From the NCBI RefSeq assembly GCF_002796975.1, contig NZ_PEKV01000002.1, forward strand, positions 1 through 63,907: a stretch of DNA of 63,907 nt. The letters are read 5' to 3'. This DNA comes from Ferrovibrio sp. Its GTDB lineage: Bacteria > Pseudomonadota > Alphaproteobacteria > Ferrovibrionales > Ferrovibrionaceae. The position numbers and the translations under genes are program-made. Under the pieces are notes generated by a model, which did not search any database, was not told the origin of the DNA, and saw only the letters and a program-made list of their open reading frames with translations. Each line of letters begins with the position of its first letter. Position 1 is the stretch's first letter. This document shows, in pieces, positions 1 through 9,101 of this stretch.

Positions 1-320
1 TGGTTGATCGCGGCACCGCCACGTTCGAAATTCGCCACCATCTGCACGGTGACTTCAGCTGGATAGGCCGACACACCGCGTGTAGTGACGCCGTGGTTAC
101 CGGCGAAGATCAGGATCGTAACTGCATCAAGCCGCGGAATGGGACGTCGCTGCCAGCCTGCCAGGTGGCGGATACAATCCTCCAGCCGCGCCAGCGCGCC
201 GGCCGGTTTGGTCAGATCTGCATCATGGCGCGTCGCTGCCGCCACGGCTTCCGAATCGCTGGCAGGCAGCGACTGCACTGCCCTGACGATCGCAGTCTTA
301 TCCGGGAACATATCGGTCAT
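1..320 (-). CDS. cobT: Nicotinate-nucleotide--dimethylbenzimidazole phosphoribosyltransferase, N-terminal part
   Basis: The 5' 106 codons of CobT; the rest lies beyond the left edge. CobT makes alpha-ribazole phosphate from nicotinate mononucleotide and dimethylbenzimidazole for the lower ligand of cobalamin, in the cytoplasm. The visible part carries family motifs TKPAGALARLE (residues 37-47) and AGNHGVTTRGVSAYP (73-87), followed by EVTVQM and a GGAAIN stretch. The ATG at 318-320 is the first in-frame start that precedes the conserved part. It is divergent from cobS across a 90-base gap, so the two cobalamin genes probably share a promoter region. No cobalamin riboswitch was recognised in that gap. 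Confidence 0.93.
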   Translation of the reverse strand, partial: MTDMFPDKTAIVRAVQSLPASDSEAVAAATRHDADLTKPAGALARLEDCIRHLAGWQRRPIPRLDAVTILIFAGNHGVTTRGVSAYPAEVTVQMVANFERGGAAIN

Positions 321-410
321 GCCCTCATCACGCCCGCCTGTTTCGCTCGCGCGTCGCGTTCAGGGCGCCTGCGTGCTATAAGCTACGCCAGCCCCTGCCG
401 CAATACAGCC

Positions 411-1256
411 ATGACTGACAGTTCCAGCCACCAGACTTCACGCCACAACCGCTGGCTCGGCGACCTTCGCCTTGCCCTGATGCTGCTCACTCGCCTGCCC
501 CTGCCGGCCGGCAAGCCAGCCGGTCCGGAAGATGGCGCTGTCGCACGCGCGGCCTGGATCTTTCCCGTCGTCGGCCTGCTGGTCGGCGCAGCCGGCGGCG
601 GCATCTTCATGCTGGCGAGCCATCTGGGGCTGGGCATGGCAAGCGCCGCCCTGCTGGCAATGGGGACCCAGGTGCTGCTGACCGGTGCCCTGCATGAGGA
701 CGGCCTTGCGGATACGGCCGATGGTTTCGGCGGCGGCCGGACCCGCGAGCGCAAGCTGGAGATCATGCGTGACAGCCGCATCGGCACCTATGGCGTCGTG
801 GCTCTGGTGCTGATCCTGTCGCTGCGCTTCACCGCCCTGCAGGACATTGCCAGCAACCTGCTGTCGATCAGCGACGAACTTGACGAAGTCACAGGGCAGA
901 ATTCGGCTGTGATCATCGCGCTGGTCGCTGCCGGCGTGTTGTCGCGCGCGGCCATGGCTGCCGTGTGGTATCTGCTGCCGCCCGCGCGAAATGATGGCCT
1001 TGCGGCCGGCAGCGGTACGGTTCCTTTCGGCGCGGCCGTGGCCGCTGCAATTATCGCCGCTCTGATCGCCTTTGCCGCTCTGCCCGGCTTCGCCTTCATC
1101 GTCGCCTGTGCCGCCGCCGCGGCCCTGGCGCTGGCAGTGGCTGCGCTGGCGCAGTGGCAGATTCGCGGTCACACCGGCGATGTGCTGGGTACGGCACAGC
1201 AGATCGCCGAAGTCGGTGTGCTGCTGGCGATCGGTGCCGCTACCGTCGCCGCCTGA
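411..1256 (+). CDS. cobS: Adenosylcobinamide-GDP ribazoletransferase (cobalamin synthase)
   Basis: Integral membrane enzyme of 281 residues that joins adenosylcobinamide-GDP to alpha-ribazole (phosphate), the final assembly step of cobalamin. The signature LLTRLPLP near residues 24-31 and the acidic motif GALHEDGLADTADGFGGG (about 87-104) with following RDSRIGTYG are typical of CobS and form the Mg2+/substrate site. Several hydrophobic helices rich in Ala/Val follow. An open frame continues upstream to 93, but the ATG at 411 is preferred because homologues begin close to the RLALMLLTRLP motif and the upstream part overlaps cobT on the other strand. Pairs functionally with the divergent cobT. 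Confidence 0.93.
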   Translation: MTDSSSHQTSRHNRWLGDLRLALMLLTRLPLPAGKPAGPEDGAVARAAWIFPVVGLLVGAAGGGIFMLASHLGLGMASAALLAMGTQVLLTGALHEDGLADTADGFGGGRTRERKLEIMRDSRIGTYGVVALVLILSLRFTALQDIASNLLSISDELDEVTGQNSAVIIALVAAGVLSRAAMAAVWYLLPPARNDGLAAGSGTVPFGAAVAAAIIAALIAFAALPGFAFIVACAAAAALALAVAALAQWQIRGHTGDVLGTAQQIAEVGVLLAIGAATVAA

Positions 1257-1263
1257 ACATCCC

Positions 1264-1295
1264 AAAAGAAAAGGGCCGGGTGTTACCCCGGCCCT
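1264..1295 (-). terminator. Intrinsic terminator of hppA
   Basis: A perfect 9-bp stem (1272-1280 with 1287-1295, loop of six bases) lies between the convergent ends of cobS and hppA. Read on the minus strand the stem is followed by a T-rich tract (TTTTCTTTT), so it terminates hppA; on the plus strand it lacks a good T run but could still slow cobS transcription. Confidence 0.8.
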
Positions 1296-1321
1296 CGCCC
1301 TTATTCGTAAGGTCGTAACGC

Positions 1322-3406
1322 TTAGCCGTGCGCCAGGATGGCGAGCAGCAGCAGGGCCACGATGTTGGTGATCTTGATCAGCGGGTTCACGGCCGGACCG
1401 GCCGTGTCCTTGTATGGGTCGCCAACGGTGTCGCCGGTCACGGCCGCCTTATGGGCGTCCGAGCCCTTGCCACCATGATGACCCTCTTCGATGTACTTCT
1501 TGGCGTTGTCCCAGGCACCGCCGCCCGCCGTCATCGAGATGGCGACGAAGATGCCGGTCACGATCACGCCGAGCAGCATCGCGCCCACCGCGGCGAAGGC
1601 AGCAGCCTGGCCCGCGATGACCTTGATGATGAAGTACAGCACGATCGGGCTGAGCACCGGCAGCAGGCTGGGGATGATCATTTCCTTGATCGCCGCCTTG
1701 GTCAGCAGGTCGACAGCCTTGGAGTAATCGGGCTTCGCCGTGCCTTCCATGATGCCGGGGATTTCCTTGAACTGACGCCGCACTTCCACGACGACCGAAC
1801 CGGCCGCGCGGCCGACCGCCGTCATGCCCATGGCGCCGAACAGATACGGCAGCAGACCGCCGATCAGCAGGCCGACCACGACATACGGGTTGCTCAGGGA
1901 GAAGTCGATCGTGACGTCCTTGAAGAAGTACTTCAGATCCTCGGTGTAGCAGGCAAACAGCACCAGTGAGCCGAAGCCGGCCGAACCGATGGCATAGCCC
2001 TTGGTCACGGCCTTGGTGGTGTTACCCACTGCATCGAGCGCGTCGGTGGTCTTGCGCACGTCCTTCGGCAGGTCCGACATTTCGGCGATGCCGCCGGCAT
2101 TGTCAGTCACCGGGCCATAGGCATCGAGCGCAACGACCATGCCTGCCAGCGCCAGCATCGTGGTCACCGCGATCGCGATGCCGAACAGGCCGGCCAGCAT
2201 GTAGGTCGAGATGATGCCGATGACGATGAACAGTGCCGGCAGAGCCGTCGCTTCCATCGAGACGGCCAGACCCTGGATCACGTTCGTGCCATGACCGGTG
2301 GTCGAGGCCTGGGCCACGCTCTTCACCGGACGGTAGTCGGTGCCGGTGTAGTATTCGGTGGCCCAGACGATGGCAGCCGTCACCAGCAGACCGATGATGC
2401 CACACCAGAACAGGTTCATGCCCGTGAAGGTGACGGCGCCAGCGGTCATCGTCGTGTTCATGCCGAGCATGTGGTCGGTGATCGGCCACAGCGCGATCGC
2501 CGACAGCACGCCGGTGACGATCAGGCCCTTGTACAGCGCGCCCATGATGTTCTGGCTGCTGCCAAGGCGGACGAAGTAGGTGCCGATCACCGAGGTGATG
2601 ATGCAGGCGCCTGCAATCACCAGCGGATAGACCATGACCTTGGCCATCAGCACAGCATCGGTAGCGAAATAGATCGATGCCAGCACCATGGTGGCGACGA
2701 TGGTCACCGCATAGGTCTCGAACAGGTCGGCCGCCATGCCGGCGCAGTCGCCAACATTGTCACCGACGTTGTCGGCGATCACCGCCGGATTGCGCGGATC
2801 ATCTTCCGGGATACCGGCCTCGACCTTGCCGACGAGGTCGGCGCCGACGTCGGCACCCTTGGTGAAGATGCCGCCGCCGAGGCGGGCAAAGATCGAGATC
2901 AGCGAGGAGCCGAAGCCGAGCGCGACGAGCGCATCAACGGTTTCGCGCGCACCGGCGCCGATCTTGAGCAGGATGACGTAGTAGATCGTGACGCCGAGCA
3001 GCGCGAGACCGACCACCAGCATGCCGGTGACGGCGCCCGACTTGAAGGCGATGCTCAACGCATGTTCCATGCCCTTGCGCGCGCCTTCGGCGGTGCGGAC
3101 GTTGGCGCGGACCGAAACGTTCATGCCGATATAGCCGGCAGCGCCCGACAGCACGGCGCCGACGATGAAGCCGATGGCGACCTTGAGGCCCAGCGTGAAG
3201 GCCAGGATGATCGCGACGACGATGCCGACGATGCCAATCGTGCGATACTGACGGTTCAGATAGGCGGATGCGCCTTCCTGGATCGCCGCAGCGATTTCCT
3301 GCATGCGCTGATTGCCTGCAGACTCAGCCAGCACCGACCGCGAGGTCCAGATGCCGTATAACAGTGCCAACACGCCACAGGCGATGGCGAACCACAACTC
3401 CGTCAT
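1322..3406 (-). CDS. hppA: Membrane-bound H+-translocating pyrophosphatase, K+-independent type
   Basis: A 694-residue, many-helix ion pump of the inner membrane that couples pyrophosphate hydrolysis to proton export. The catalytic signature DVGADLVGK is at residues 186-194, followed by [19 protein letters not shown], and a second acidic motif [14 protein letters not shown] at 427-439. The K+-dependence loop reads [10 protein letters not shown] (461-470): Lys465 and Thr468 occupy the positions that are Ala and usually Gly/Ala in K+-dependent enzymes, so by the established family rule this is a K+-independent H+ pump. Single gene with its own terminator; the 162-base region upstream holds its promoter. 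Confidence 0.96.
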   Translation of the reverse strand: MTELWFAIACGVLALLYGIWTSRSVLAESAGNQRMQEIAAAIQEGASAYLNRQYRTIGIVGIVVAIILAFTLGLKVAIGFIVGAVLSGAAGYIGMNVSVRANVRTAEGARKGMEHALSIAFKSGAVTGMLVVGLALLGVTIYYVILLKIGAGARETVDALVALGFGSSLISIFARLGGGIFTKGADVGADLVGKVEAGIPEDDPRNPAVIADNVGDNVGDCAGMAADLFETYAVTIVATMVLASIYFATDAVLMAKVMVYPLVIAGACIITSVIGTYFVRLGSSQNIMGALYKGLIVTGVLSAIALWPITDHMLGMNTTMTAGAVTFTGMNLFWCGIIGLLVTAAIVWATEYYTGTDYRPVKSVAQASTTGHGTNVIQGLAVSMEATALPALFIVIGIISTYMLAGLFGIAIAVTTMLALAGMVVALDAYGPVTDNAGGIAEMSDLPKDVRKTTDALDAVGNTTKAVTKGYAIGSAGFGSLVLFACYTEDLKYFFKDVTIDFSLSNPYVVVGLLIGGLLPYLFGAMGMTAVGRAAGSVVVEVRRQFKEIPGIMEGTAKPDYSKAVDLLTKAAIKEMIIPSLLPVLSPIVLYFIIKVIAGQAAAFAAVGAMLLGVIVTGIFVAISMTAGGGAWDNAKKYIEEGHHGGKGSDAHKAAVTGDTVGDPYKDTAGPAVNPLIKITNIVALLLLAILAHG

Positions 3407-3568
3407 GAGCGTTTCCCTTCGTTCCTCGGATATTTACCGCCGGGCATGCGTGCCCGTGCCGGCTTACGCGACTACTGACATTCTTGGCCCCAGACTCGAC
3501 GCGGGGCAAACTGCGAGGGTTATGCCAGAGATGCGCTTGCGGTGCAATATAGCTGGCTTTTCCGAAGC

Positions 3569-4768
3569 TTATGCCGGAATGGCAGTCCGGCGCCGTTGCA
3601 GCATCAGCCAGACTGCCGCCAGCCCCACCATCAGGACGAACGGCAGGGCGGAAATCGGAACCAGGTTCCAGCCCCAGTGGTAGAGCAGCTTGCCCGAACC
3701 AAGCGATGCCAGGGCGACGGTCCCGAAGACCAGAAAGTCGTTCAGCGCCTGTGTCTTGTTGCGCTCGGCCGGCCTGTAAACTTCCGTCAACAGCGCCGTG
3801 CCACCGATATACATGAAGTTCCAGCCCACTCCGAGCAGGAGCAGGGCCGCCTGGAAGTTCAGCACCTCCACCCCGCTGAGGGCGACGGCAACGCAGACGA
3901 CGTTGAGGGCTACCCCCAAAAGTATAATACGGAGCGTGCCGAAGCGCGTGATGAGGCGGCCGGTGAAGAAGCTGGGAAAATACATGCCGAAGACATGCCA
4001 CTGGATCACGGTGGCGGCGGCGGCGAACGGATGCTCGCAGATCTGCATGGCCAGCGGGGTCGCAGTCATCAGCAGGTTCATCACGCCATAGCCGAACATG
4101 CCAGCCATGGCCGCGACCAAAAACGCCGGCTGCCGGACGATCTCGGAGAGTGGCCGGCCAGGTTCCCGCAGTTCGGCCACGGTGGGGCGCGGCAGGCGCG
4201 TGAGCGCCAGGATCGGGATCACGGCCAGCGCCAGCGCCGCGGCGGCCAGATACGAGCCGAGGAACAGATAGGGTGACAGGATCTCGCGGGTATGCTTGGC
4301 GATCTCGGGCCCGACGAAAGCGGCCACCAGTCCGCCGACCATGACCCAGGAAATCGCCCGGCTTTTCATCTCTTGCGGCGAGATATCGGCCGCAGCAAAA
4401 CGGTAAAGCTGGGTAAAGGCTGCCGACGCGCCGAAAATGAAGGCGCCAAGGCAGAACAGCCAGAAATGCGACTGATAAACGCCGAGCGCCGCGAGCAGCG
4501 ATCCCGCTGCACCAAACAGGCAGCCGGACATGAAGCCCAGCTGCCGACCGATGCGGCGCATCAGCATCGAGGCCGGGATGGTGGCACAGGCGGTACCCGC
4601 CACGACGAAGGTGACCGGCAGCGTGGCCAGCGCCTTGTCCTCGACCAGCAGGAAGCCGACCAGGCCGCCCAACGTGACCTGCAGCGTGGTGGCCGAATTC
4701 GCCAGCGCCATGCAGACGGCCAGGATGAAAACATTCCGCTTCGCGGCGGCCGGCGACAATGTGGTCAT
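3569..4768 (-). CDS. Major facilitator superfamily transporter
   Basis: A 399-residue membrane protein with about twelve hydrophobic segments. The loop between TM2 and TM3 (ASMLMRRIGRQLGFMSG, about residues 72-88) matches the MFS motif-A position, and a symmetrical GRLITRFGTLR loop occurs in the second half near residue 265, as expected for two six-helix bundles. Substrate cannot be read from the sequence. It starts 20 bases after the fliL-like gene, on the same strand, and so may be the last gene of the ribD-thiL transcription unit. Function in cofactor or other small-molecule export is possible but unsupported. Confidence 0.85.
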   Translation of the reverse strand: MTTLSPAAAKRNVFILAVCMALANSATTLQVTLGGLVGFLLVEDKALATLPVTFVVAGTACATIPASMLMRRIGRQLGFMSGCLFGAAGSLLAALGVYQSHFWLFCLGAFIFGASAAFTQLYRFAAADISPQEMKSRAISWVMVGGLVAAFVGPEIAKHTREILSPYLFLGSYLAAAALALAVIPILALTRLPRPTVAELREPGRPLSEIVRQPAFLVAAMAGMFGYGVMNLLMTATPLAMQICEHPFAAAATVIQWHVFGMYFPSFFTGRLITRFGTLRIILLGVALNVVCVAVALSGVEVLNFQAALLLLGVGWNFMYIGGTALLTEVYRPAERNKTQALNDFLVFGTVALASLGSGKLLYHWGWNLVPISALPFVLMVGLAAVWLMLQRRRTAIPA

Positions 4769-4788
4769 GGGAGGTGGATCGATTCTAC

Positions 4789-5262
4789 TTATTTCAGCTG
4801 GGTAATAATATTCAGAAGCAGAACCTGCGTCACCACGCCCTTACCAAGAATCTCATCGGTCGGCCCACGCAGCCGGTCGCGCAGCAGGAACAGGTCCTTG
4901 CTGGAAAAGCGCGCCGGAACCGGGATCGGATCGCCTTTCAGCAGTTCGCGGATATAGCGATCCCGCAGCACATGCATCTTTTCGTTCACCATCGGCACAT
5001 TGTCCGGCGGCACTTCGAGATGCAGGATCACCATCACCTCGCGCGGCTTCTGCCCTTCCGGCACGATATAGACGCTGAACGGTTCGAGCGGGATAAAGGC
5101 AGGCCGTTTCGCCGGGGCTTCCGGCGGTGGGTCGCTGGGATCGATATTCGCGGCTTCTTCATGTTTCTTCGGCGCGAAGACAAACATGTAGACCGCAAAG
5201 CCGCCGCCGGCGAGCGATGCCAGCACGATCAGGGCCACAATGATCAGAATGATCTTGCGCAA
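4789..5262 (-). CDS. FliL-family single-pass membrane protein
   Basis: 157 residues: a single N-terminal membrane anchor (about 4-27), an acidic and proline-rich linker, then a periplasmic domain that begins FIPLEPFSVYIVPEG (about 62-76), contains VILHLEVPP, and ends with a conserved-looking ILGKGVVTQVLLLNIITQ segment. This layout is that of flagellar FliL, which stabilises the stator and controls torque, although the linker and ending are divergent. It lies outside any flagellar operon, 50 bases after thiL, while motAB is 25 kb away in the same window. The protein may be a dispersed FliL or a FliL-like paralogue with another role. Confidence 0.7.
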   Translation of the reverse strand: MRKIILIIVALIVLASLAGGGFAVYMFVFAPKKHEEAANIDPSDPPPEAPAKRPAFIPLEPFSVYIVPEGQKPREVMVILHLEVPPDNVPMVNEKMHVLRDRYIRELLKGDPIPVPARFSSKDLFLLRDRLRGPTDEILGKGVVTQVLLLNIITQLK

Positions 5263-5312
5263 ATTCGGTCTCCGCGACTCACAGCGACGGACAGTTTAAA
5301 CGATTTCCGGGT

Positions 5313-6308
5313 TTACGATCCGCCGAAATGCTGAAAACCGCTGCGATGGAGCGTCAACGGACTGCCGCTCTGGTCCTGCACCACAACCCCCTGCCCGGCT
5401 TCCAGCCTGCCGATACGGGTTGCAGCGAGACCGACTGAACGGGACAGCGCGGCGATCTGGCTCGCCCGGCCGGGTGAAGTCGCAAAAAGCAGTTCGTAGT
5501 CGTCGCCACCGGTCAGCACGACATCCAGCAGATCCGAATCATCCTGCACAGCCTGGCGGGCAGCCAGCGACAGCGGTACGGCGGCGGCCTCGATCACGGC
5601 TTTCAGGTTGGATTGCGCAGCGATATGCCCTGCATCCTGCACCAGCCCATCCGACACATCCTGGGCGGCATGCGCCAGGCCGCGCAGCCCCTGCCCGAAC
5701 GCCAGCCGCGGCGTCGGCACGTGAAGGCGTGAATCGAAAAACAGCATTGCGGCCGACGAAAACAGACGATGGTTCAGTTTCGTCTCCAGGCCGAGTGCGG
5801 CATCGCCGATGCTGCCGGTGACATAGAGATCGTCACCGGCCTGCGCGCCCGAGCGACGCAGCATGCTTCCGGCCGGCAGGCTGCCGAAAGCCGTCACGCC
5901 CAGCGTGATACCGCCGGGACTCCTTACCGTGTCGCCGCCATAGAGCGGAAAGCCGAAAGCCTCCTGATCGCGTCGCAGTCCTTCGCAGAACTGCGCCAGC
6001 CATGTTTCGTCGGGTTCGCCGGGCAGACCAAGGATGAGCTGATAGCCGACCGGCTTCGCGCCTTTTGCAGCCAGATCGGACAGATTGACCCGCAGCAGCT
6101 TGCGAGCAATACGTTCCGCGCCATCCCTGGCGAGGAAGTGCACGCCTTCGATCATCGCATCGGTGGTAACGATCAGATCTTCGCCGGGCGGAACCGGAAG
6201 GACCGCAGCATCATCGCGCAGATTGAAAGCGCCAGGCGCCAATGCTGAGAGCGGCGCGAGGTAGCGCGCGATCAGATCGAACTCACCGAGGCCCGTTTGC
6301 CCGGGCAT
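5313..6308 (-). CDS. thiL: Thiamine-monophosphate kinase
   Basis: 331 residues; phosphorylates thiamine monophosphate to the active cofactor thiamine diphosphate with ATP. The N-terminal GEFDLIARYLAPL, the NLRDDAAVLPV motif near residues 25-35, TTDAMIEGVHF (about 49-59), the GDTVRSPGG region and the GGDDYELLFA motif near 268-277 are the standard PurM/ThiL-fold ATP and Mg2+ sites. It follows nusB by seven bases, in the conserved alphaproteobacterial order ribH-nusB-thiL. The thiamine link recurs at 48.4 kb, where a TPP riboswitch controls a precursor transporter. Confidence 0.96.
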   Translation of the reverse strand: MPGQTGLGEFDLIARYLAPLSALAPGAFNLRDDAAVLPVPPGEDLIVTTDAMIEGVHFLARDGAERIARKLLRVNLSDLAAKGAKPVGYQLILGLPGEPDETWLAQFCEGLRRDQEAFGFPLYGGDTVRSPGGITLGVTAFGSLPAGSMLRRSGAQAGDDLYVTGSIGDAALGLETKLNHRLFSSAAMLFFDSRLHVPTPRLAFGQGLRGLAHAAQDVSDGLVQDAGHIAAQSNLKAVIEAAAVPLSLAARQAVQDDSDLLDVVLTGGDDYELLFATSPGRASQIAALSRSVGLAATRIGRLEAGQGVVVQDQSGSPLTLHRSGFQHFGGS

Positions 6309-6315
6309 GACAGCC

Positions 6316-6810
6316 TCAGGCCGTAAATTCGCCGGGGCGCAGCTTGCGCGCCACCGCGTCGATCACGCCATTCGCCAGCTTGATTTCGCGCGGGCCAAAG
6401 AAGGCGCGGATGATGCCGAGATACTCATCGATCACCGTGGTCGCCGGCACGTCGATGCGCGCAATGATTTCATAGGCAGCGCAGCGCAGGGCATAACGCA
6501 GGATGGCTTCCATGCGATCCAGCGCATCGACACGCGGCATCGCATCCTTGATCACGCGGTCGACTTCGGCCTGCTGCCGGGCGACACCGCGCACGATTTC
6601 GGCAAACCAGTCGGCATCGGCTTCGCGCATCTGCACGCCTTCGATCTCTTCCGACTGACGATGGGTGCGGAAATCGGCGATCACAGCTTCGGGGTTGGCG
6701 CCGCCGAATTCGATTTCATAGAGGGCCTGTACGGCGAACAGCCGCGCTACCGACCGGCGTCCCGCCGGGCGATCGGTGCGTGTTCCCCGTCGCTGCCCTC
6801 CTTCGCTCAT
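6316..6810 (-). CDS. nusB: Transcription antitermination factor NusB
   Basis: 164-residue all-helical RNA-binding factor that, with NusE (S10), binds boxA RNA for rRNA antitermination. The N-terminal RRSVARLFAVQALYEIE (about 18-34) is the family hallmark, and a central RVDALDRMEAILRYALRCA segment followed by IDVPATTVIDEYLGIIRAF matches the C-terminal half. A polar Gly/Arg extension of about 17 residues precedes the domain. Its ATG overlaps the ribH stop by four bases (ATGA), so translation is probably coupled. Confidence 0.96.
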   Translation of the reverse strand: MSEGGQRRGTRTDRPAGRRSVARLFAVQALYEIEFGGANPEAVIADFRTHRQSEEIEGVQMREADADWFAEIVRGVARQQAEVDRVIKDAMPRVDALDRMEAILRYALRCAAYEIIARIDVPATTVIDEYLGIIRAFFGPREIKLANGVIDAVARKLRPGEFTA

Positions 6811-7364
6811 ATCGAGAACAGCTGCTTCAGGCCGATCATGGCCACGGCTGCCAGCGCGGCCTGGCCGCCCTTGTCCTGACGGTCCTTCTTGGCGCGGTCC
6901 CAGGCCTGCGCTTCGTTTTCCACCGTGATGATGCCGTTGCCGATGCAGAGCTGATGTTCGATCGCCAGCTGCTGCAGACCGCGGGCGCTTTCATTCACGA
7001 CCACGTCGAAATGTGCGGTCTCGCCGCGGATCACGCAGCCGAGCGCAACATAGCCGTCATAGGCTTTCTCGCCTTTGCGGTTCATCGCGAAGCGGATCGC
7101 GGCCGGCAGCTCGAGAGCGCCGGGCACGTCGATCCGGTCATAGTCGAAATCGGAGGCTTCGATGATCGCCTTGGCGCCTTCAAACAGGGCATCGGCAATA
7201 TCTTCGTAGAAGCGCGCCTCGACAATGAGTACGCGGGGCTTGCGGATCTCGATAGCGAGATCGCCCGCCATTTCGGTTTCGAGGCTGGAGAACGTCGCGG
7301 TCTTGCCCGCCTTTTTCTTCGCCGCAACCTTCTTGGCTGCCGGCTTCCCCCTGCGCGCTACCAT
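6807..7364 (-). CDS. ribH: 6,7-dimethyl-8-ribityllumazine synthase
   Basis: 185 residues; condenses 5-amino-6-ribitylaminouracil with 3,4-dihydroxy-2-butanone 4-phosphate, the penultimate riboflavin step. VPGALELPAAI, ALGCVIRGETAHFDVV (with the catalytic His) and NGIITVENEAQAWDRA are diagnostic. It is about 30 residues longer than typical because of an N-terminal Lys/Ala-rich tail (residues 1-25, KKVAAKKKAGK) before the core begins near RVLIVEARFYED. It follows ribB by three bases and overlaps nusB by four. Confidence 0.97.
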   Translation of the reverse strand: MVARRGKPAAKKVAAKKKAGKTATFSSLETEMAGDLAIEIRKPRVLIVEARFYEDIADALFEGAKAIIEASDFDYDRIDVPGALELPAAIRFAMNRKGEKAYDGYVALGCVIRGETAHFDVVVNESARGLQQLAIEHQLCIGNGIITVENEAQAWDRAKKDRQDKGGQAALAAVAMIGLKQLFSI

Positions 7365-7367
7365 GGT

Positions 7368-8489
7368 TCAGTTCTCCCTGCGAACCTTGATCGGTCGAGT
7401 TTCGACAACCGAGAGGCCGTAGCCCTCCAGGCCGACGATGGTGCGCTCGACGTTTGACAGGACGACCATGTCCTTAACCCCCAGATCGATCAGGATCTGT
7501 GCCCCGATGCCATAATCCCGGAGATGCGCTGTTTTTTCAACCGGTTCGCCCAGTTTCTGGCGGACGTTGTCCGATAGCGCAGTCGGTCGCGGTTCGCGGA
7601 TCAGCACCACCACGCCACGCCCCGCTTCGCCGATCATCTGCATGGCGCCATGCAGCACGCCAGACCGCGCGCCATGATCGCCCAGCACGTCTTCCAGCAC
7701 ATTCATGGCATGCATGCGCACCATGACCGGCTTGCCGTCAGCCACATCGCCTTTTACCAGGGCGATATGTTCGGCGTACTCCACCCGATTGCGGAACACC
7801 ACCATGCGGAACTTGCCGCCCCAGACGCTGTCGATCTCGCCCTCGACCACCTTCTGGATCAGGTTGTCGTGCCGGCGGCGATAGGCAATCAGGTCGGCAA
7901 TCGTGCCAATCTTGAGATTGTGGTGCTGCGCAAAAGCAATCAGGTCCGGCAGGCGAGCCATGGTGCCGTCGTCATTCATGATCTCGCAGATCACGCCGGA
8001 CGGATTGAGACCGGCGAGCCGCGCGATATCCACACCGGCTTCGGTGTGGCCCGCACGAACCAGCGTGCCGCCGTCGCGCGCCATCAGCGGGAAGATATGC
8101 CCGGGCACGGCAATATCGGCCGGACCCTTCGAAGGATCGATCGCCACTTTCACGGTCTGGGCGCGGTCGGCCGCCGAGATCCCGGTGGTGACGCCTTCGC
8201 GGGCTTCAATGGAAACCGTGAATGCGGTCTGATGACGCGAGGCATTGTTCTGCGCCATCAGCGGCAGGCCGAGCTGTTCGATGCGCTGGCGTGTCAATGT
8301 CAGGCAGATCAGACCGCGGCCGTACTTCGCCATGAAATTGATCGCGGCTGCGTCGGCCATCTCGGCGGGAATGTAAAGGTCGCCCTCGTTCTCGCGGTCT
8401 TCCTCGTCAACCAGGATCACCATGCGGCCCTTGCGGGCCTCTTCGATGATATCCTCGGCCGAAGCGATATAGCGCTTGATATCGTCCAT
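7368..8489 (-). CDS. ribB: 3,4-dihydroxy-2-butanone 4-phosphate synthase with degenerate GTP cyclohydrolase II domain (RibBX type)
   Basis: 373 residues. The N-terminal domain (about 1-205) is an intact Rib[12 protein letters not shown] (28-38), [10 protein letters not shown], and [10 protein letters not shown]. It converts ribulose 5-phosphate to the C4 unit of riboflavin. The C-terminal domain aligns with GTP cyclohydrolase II, including [11 protein letters not shown] (323-333) and GLEGYGL, but the zinc-cysteine stretch (residues 258-285) contains no cysteine and the usual QEGRGIGL motif is replaced by [12 protein letters not shown] cyclohydrolase activity is therefore not expected. The ATG at 8489, five bases after the ribE stop, is preferred over an in-frame GTG at 8513 inside ribE. 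Confidence 0.93.
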   Translation of the reverse strand: MDDIKRYIASAEDIIEEARKGRMVILVDEEDRENEGDLYIPAEMADAAAINFMAKYGRGLICLTLTRQRIEQLGLPLMAQNNASRHQTAFTVSIEAREGVTTGISAADRAQTVKVAIDPSKGPADIAVPGHIFPLMARDGGTLVRAGHTEAGVDIARLAGLNPSGVICEIMNDDGTMARLPDLIAFAQHHNLKIGTIADLIAYRRRHDNLIQKVVEGEIDSVWGGKFRMVVFRNRVEYAEHIALVKGDVADGKPVMVRMHAMNVLEDVLGDHGARSGVLHGAMQMIGEAGRGVVVLIREPRPTALSDNVRQKLGEPVEKTAHLRDYGIGAQILIDLGVKDMVVLSNVERTIVGLEGYGLSVVETRPIKVRREN

Positions 8490-8494
8490 GCTGT

Positions 8495-9091
8495 TCACGA
8501 CGGCTTGCTCCACTGCTGCAGCCGCGCCACGTAGCGCGCCAGCACGTCGATTTCCAGATTGATCTTGTCGCCGGCCGTCAGTTTGCCGAGTGTGGTCACC
8601 TGCCGGGTATGCGGGATCAGGTTGACACCGAACACGGCGCCATCGACGCCATTCACGGTCAGCGACGCGCCGTCGATGGTGATCGAACCTTTCTCGGCGA
8701 TGAAGCCTGCGAGATTGGCCGGTGCGCGGAAATCGATGCGCAGCGAGTCCCCTTCGTTCTGCGTGCTCACCACTTCGCCCACGCCATCGACATGACCCGA
8801 TACGATATGGCCGCCGAGTTCGTCGCCGACCTTCAGGCTGCGCTCGAGATTGATGGCGGTGCCCTCCTGCCAGTTGCCCAGCGTGGTACGCGACAGGCTT
8901 TCGGCGGAGACATCGACGGCGAACCAGTCGGCCGCCTTTTGCACGACGGTGAGGCAGACACCGGCGCAGGCAATGGAGGCGCCAATGTCGATGCTGGCGG
9001 TTTCATAGCGCGTGCGGATGCGGAAATGGGTATCGCCGCGCGTCTCGCGGGCGACCACTGTGCCGATATCGGTAACGATGCCTGTGAACAT
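8495..9091 (-). CDS. ribE: Riboflavin synthase, alpha subunit
   Basis: 198 residues; dismutates two lumazine molecules to riboflavin plus the pyrimidine precursor. Two lumazine-binding barrels are visible: the first starts at the canonical MFTGIVTDIG and carries IACAGVCLTVV, the second starts near LGGHIVSGHVDG and carries ITIDGASLTVN. The frame is open upstream to 9142, but MFTGIV is the invariant family start, and this start leaves a 10-base gap after ribD. Part of the ribD-ribE-ribB-ribH cluster. Confidence 0.97.
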   Translation of the reverse strand: MFTGIVTDIGTVVARETRGDTHFRIRTRYETASIDIGASIACAGVCLTVVQKAADWFAVDVSAESLSRTTLGNWQEGTAINLERSLKVGDELGGHIVSGHVDGVGEVVSTQNEGDSLRIDFRAPANLAGFIAEKGSITIDGASLTVNGVDGAVFGVNLIPHTRQVTTLGKLTAGDKINLEIDVLARYVARLQQWSKPS

Positions 9092-9101
9092 GGGCCTAGT
9101 T

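Noticed and set aside
321..410. Cobalamin riboswitch between cobT and cobS
   Set aside because: The 90 bases do not contain the B12-box consensus and are too short for a full riboswitch.
438..1265. 275-codon open frame opposite cobS
   Set aside because: It is a codon shadow of cobS: its composition is Gln/Gly/His/Arg-rich and lacks any motif, as expected from GC-rich antisense frames.
2291..3361. 356-codon open frame opposite hppA
   Set aside because: Shadow of the very conserved hppA; full of Asp, His and Arg repeats and no recognisable domain.
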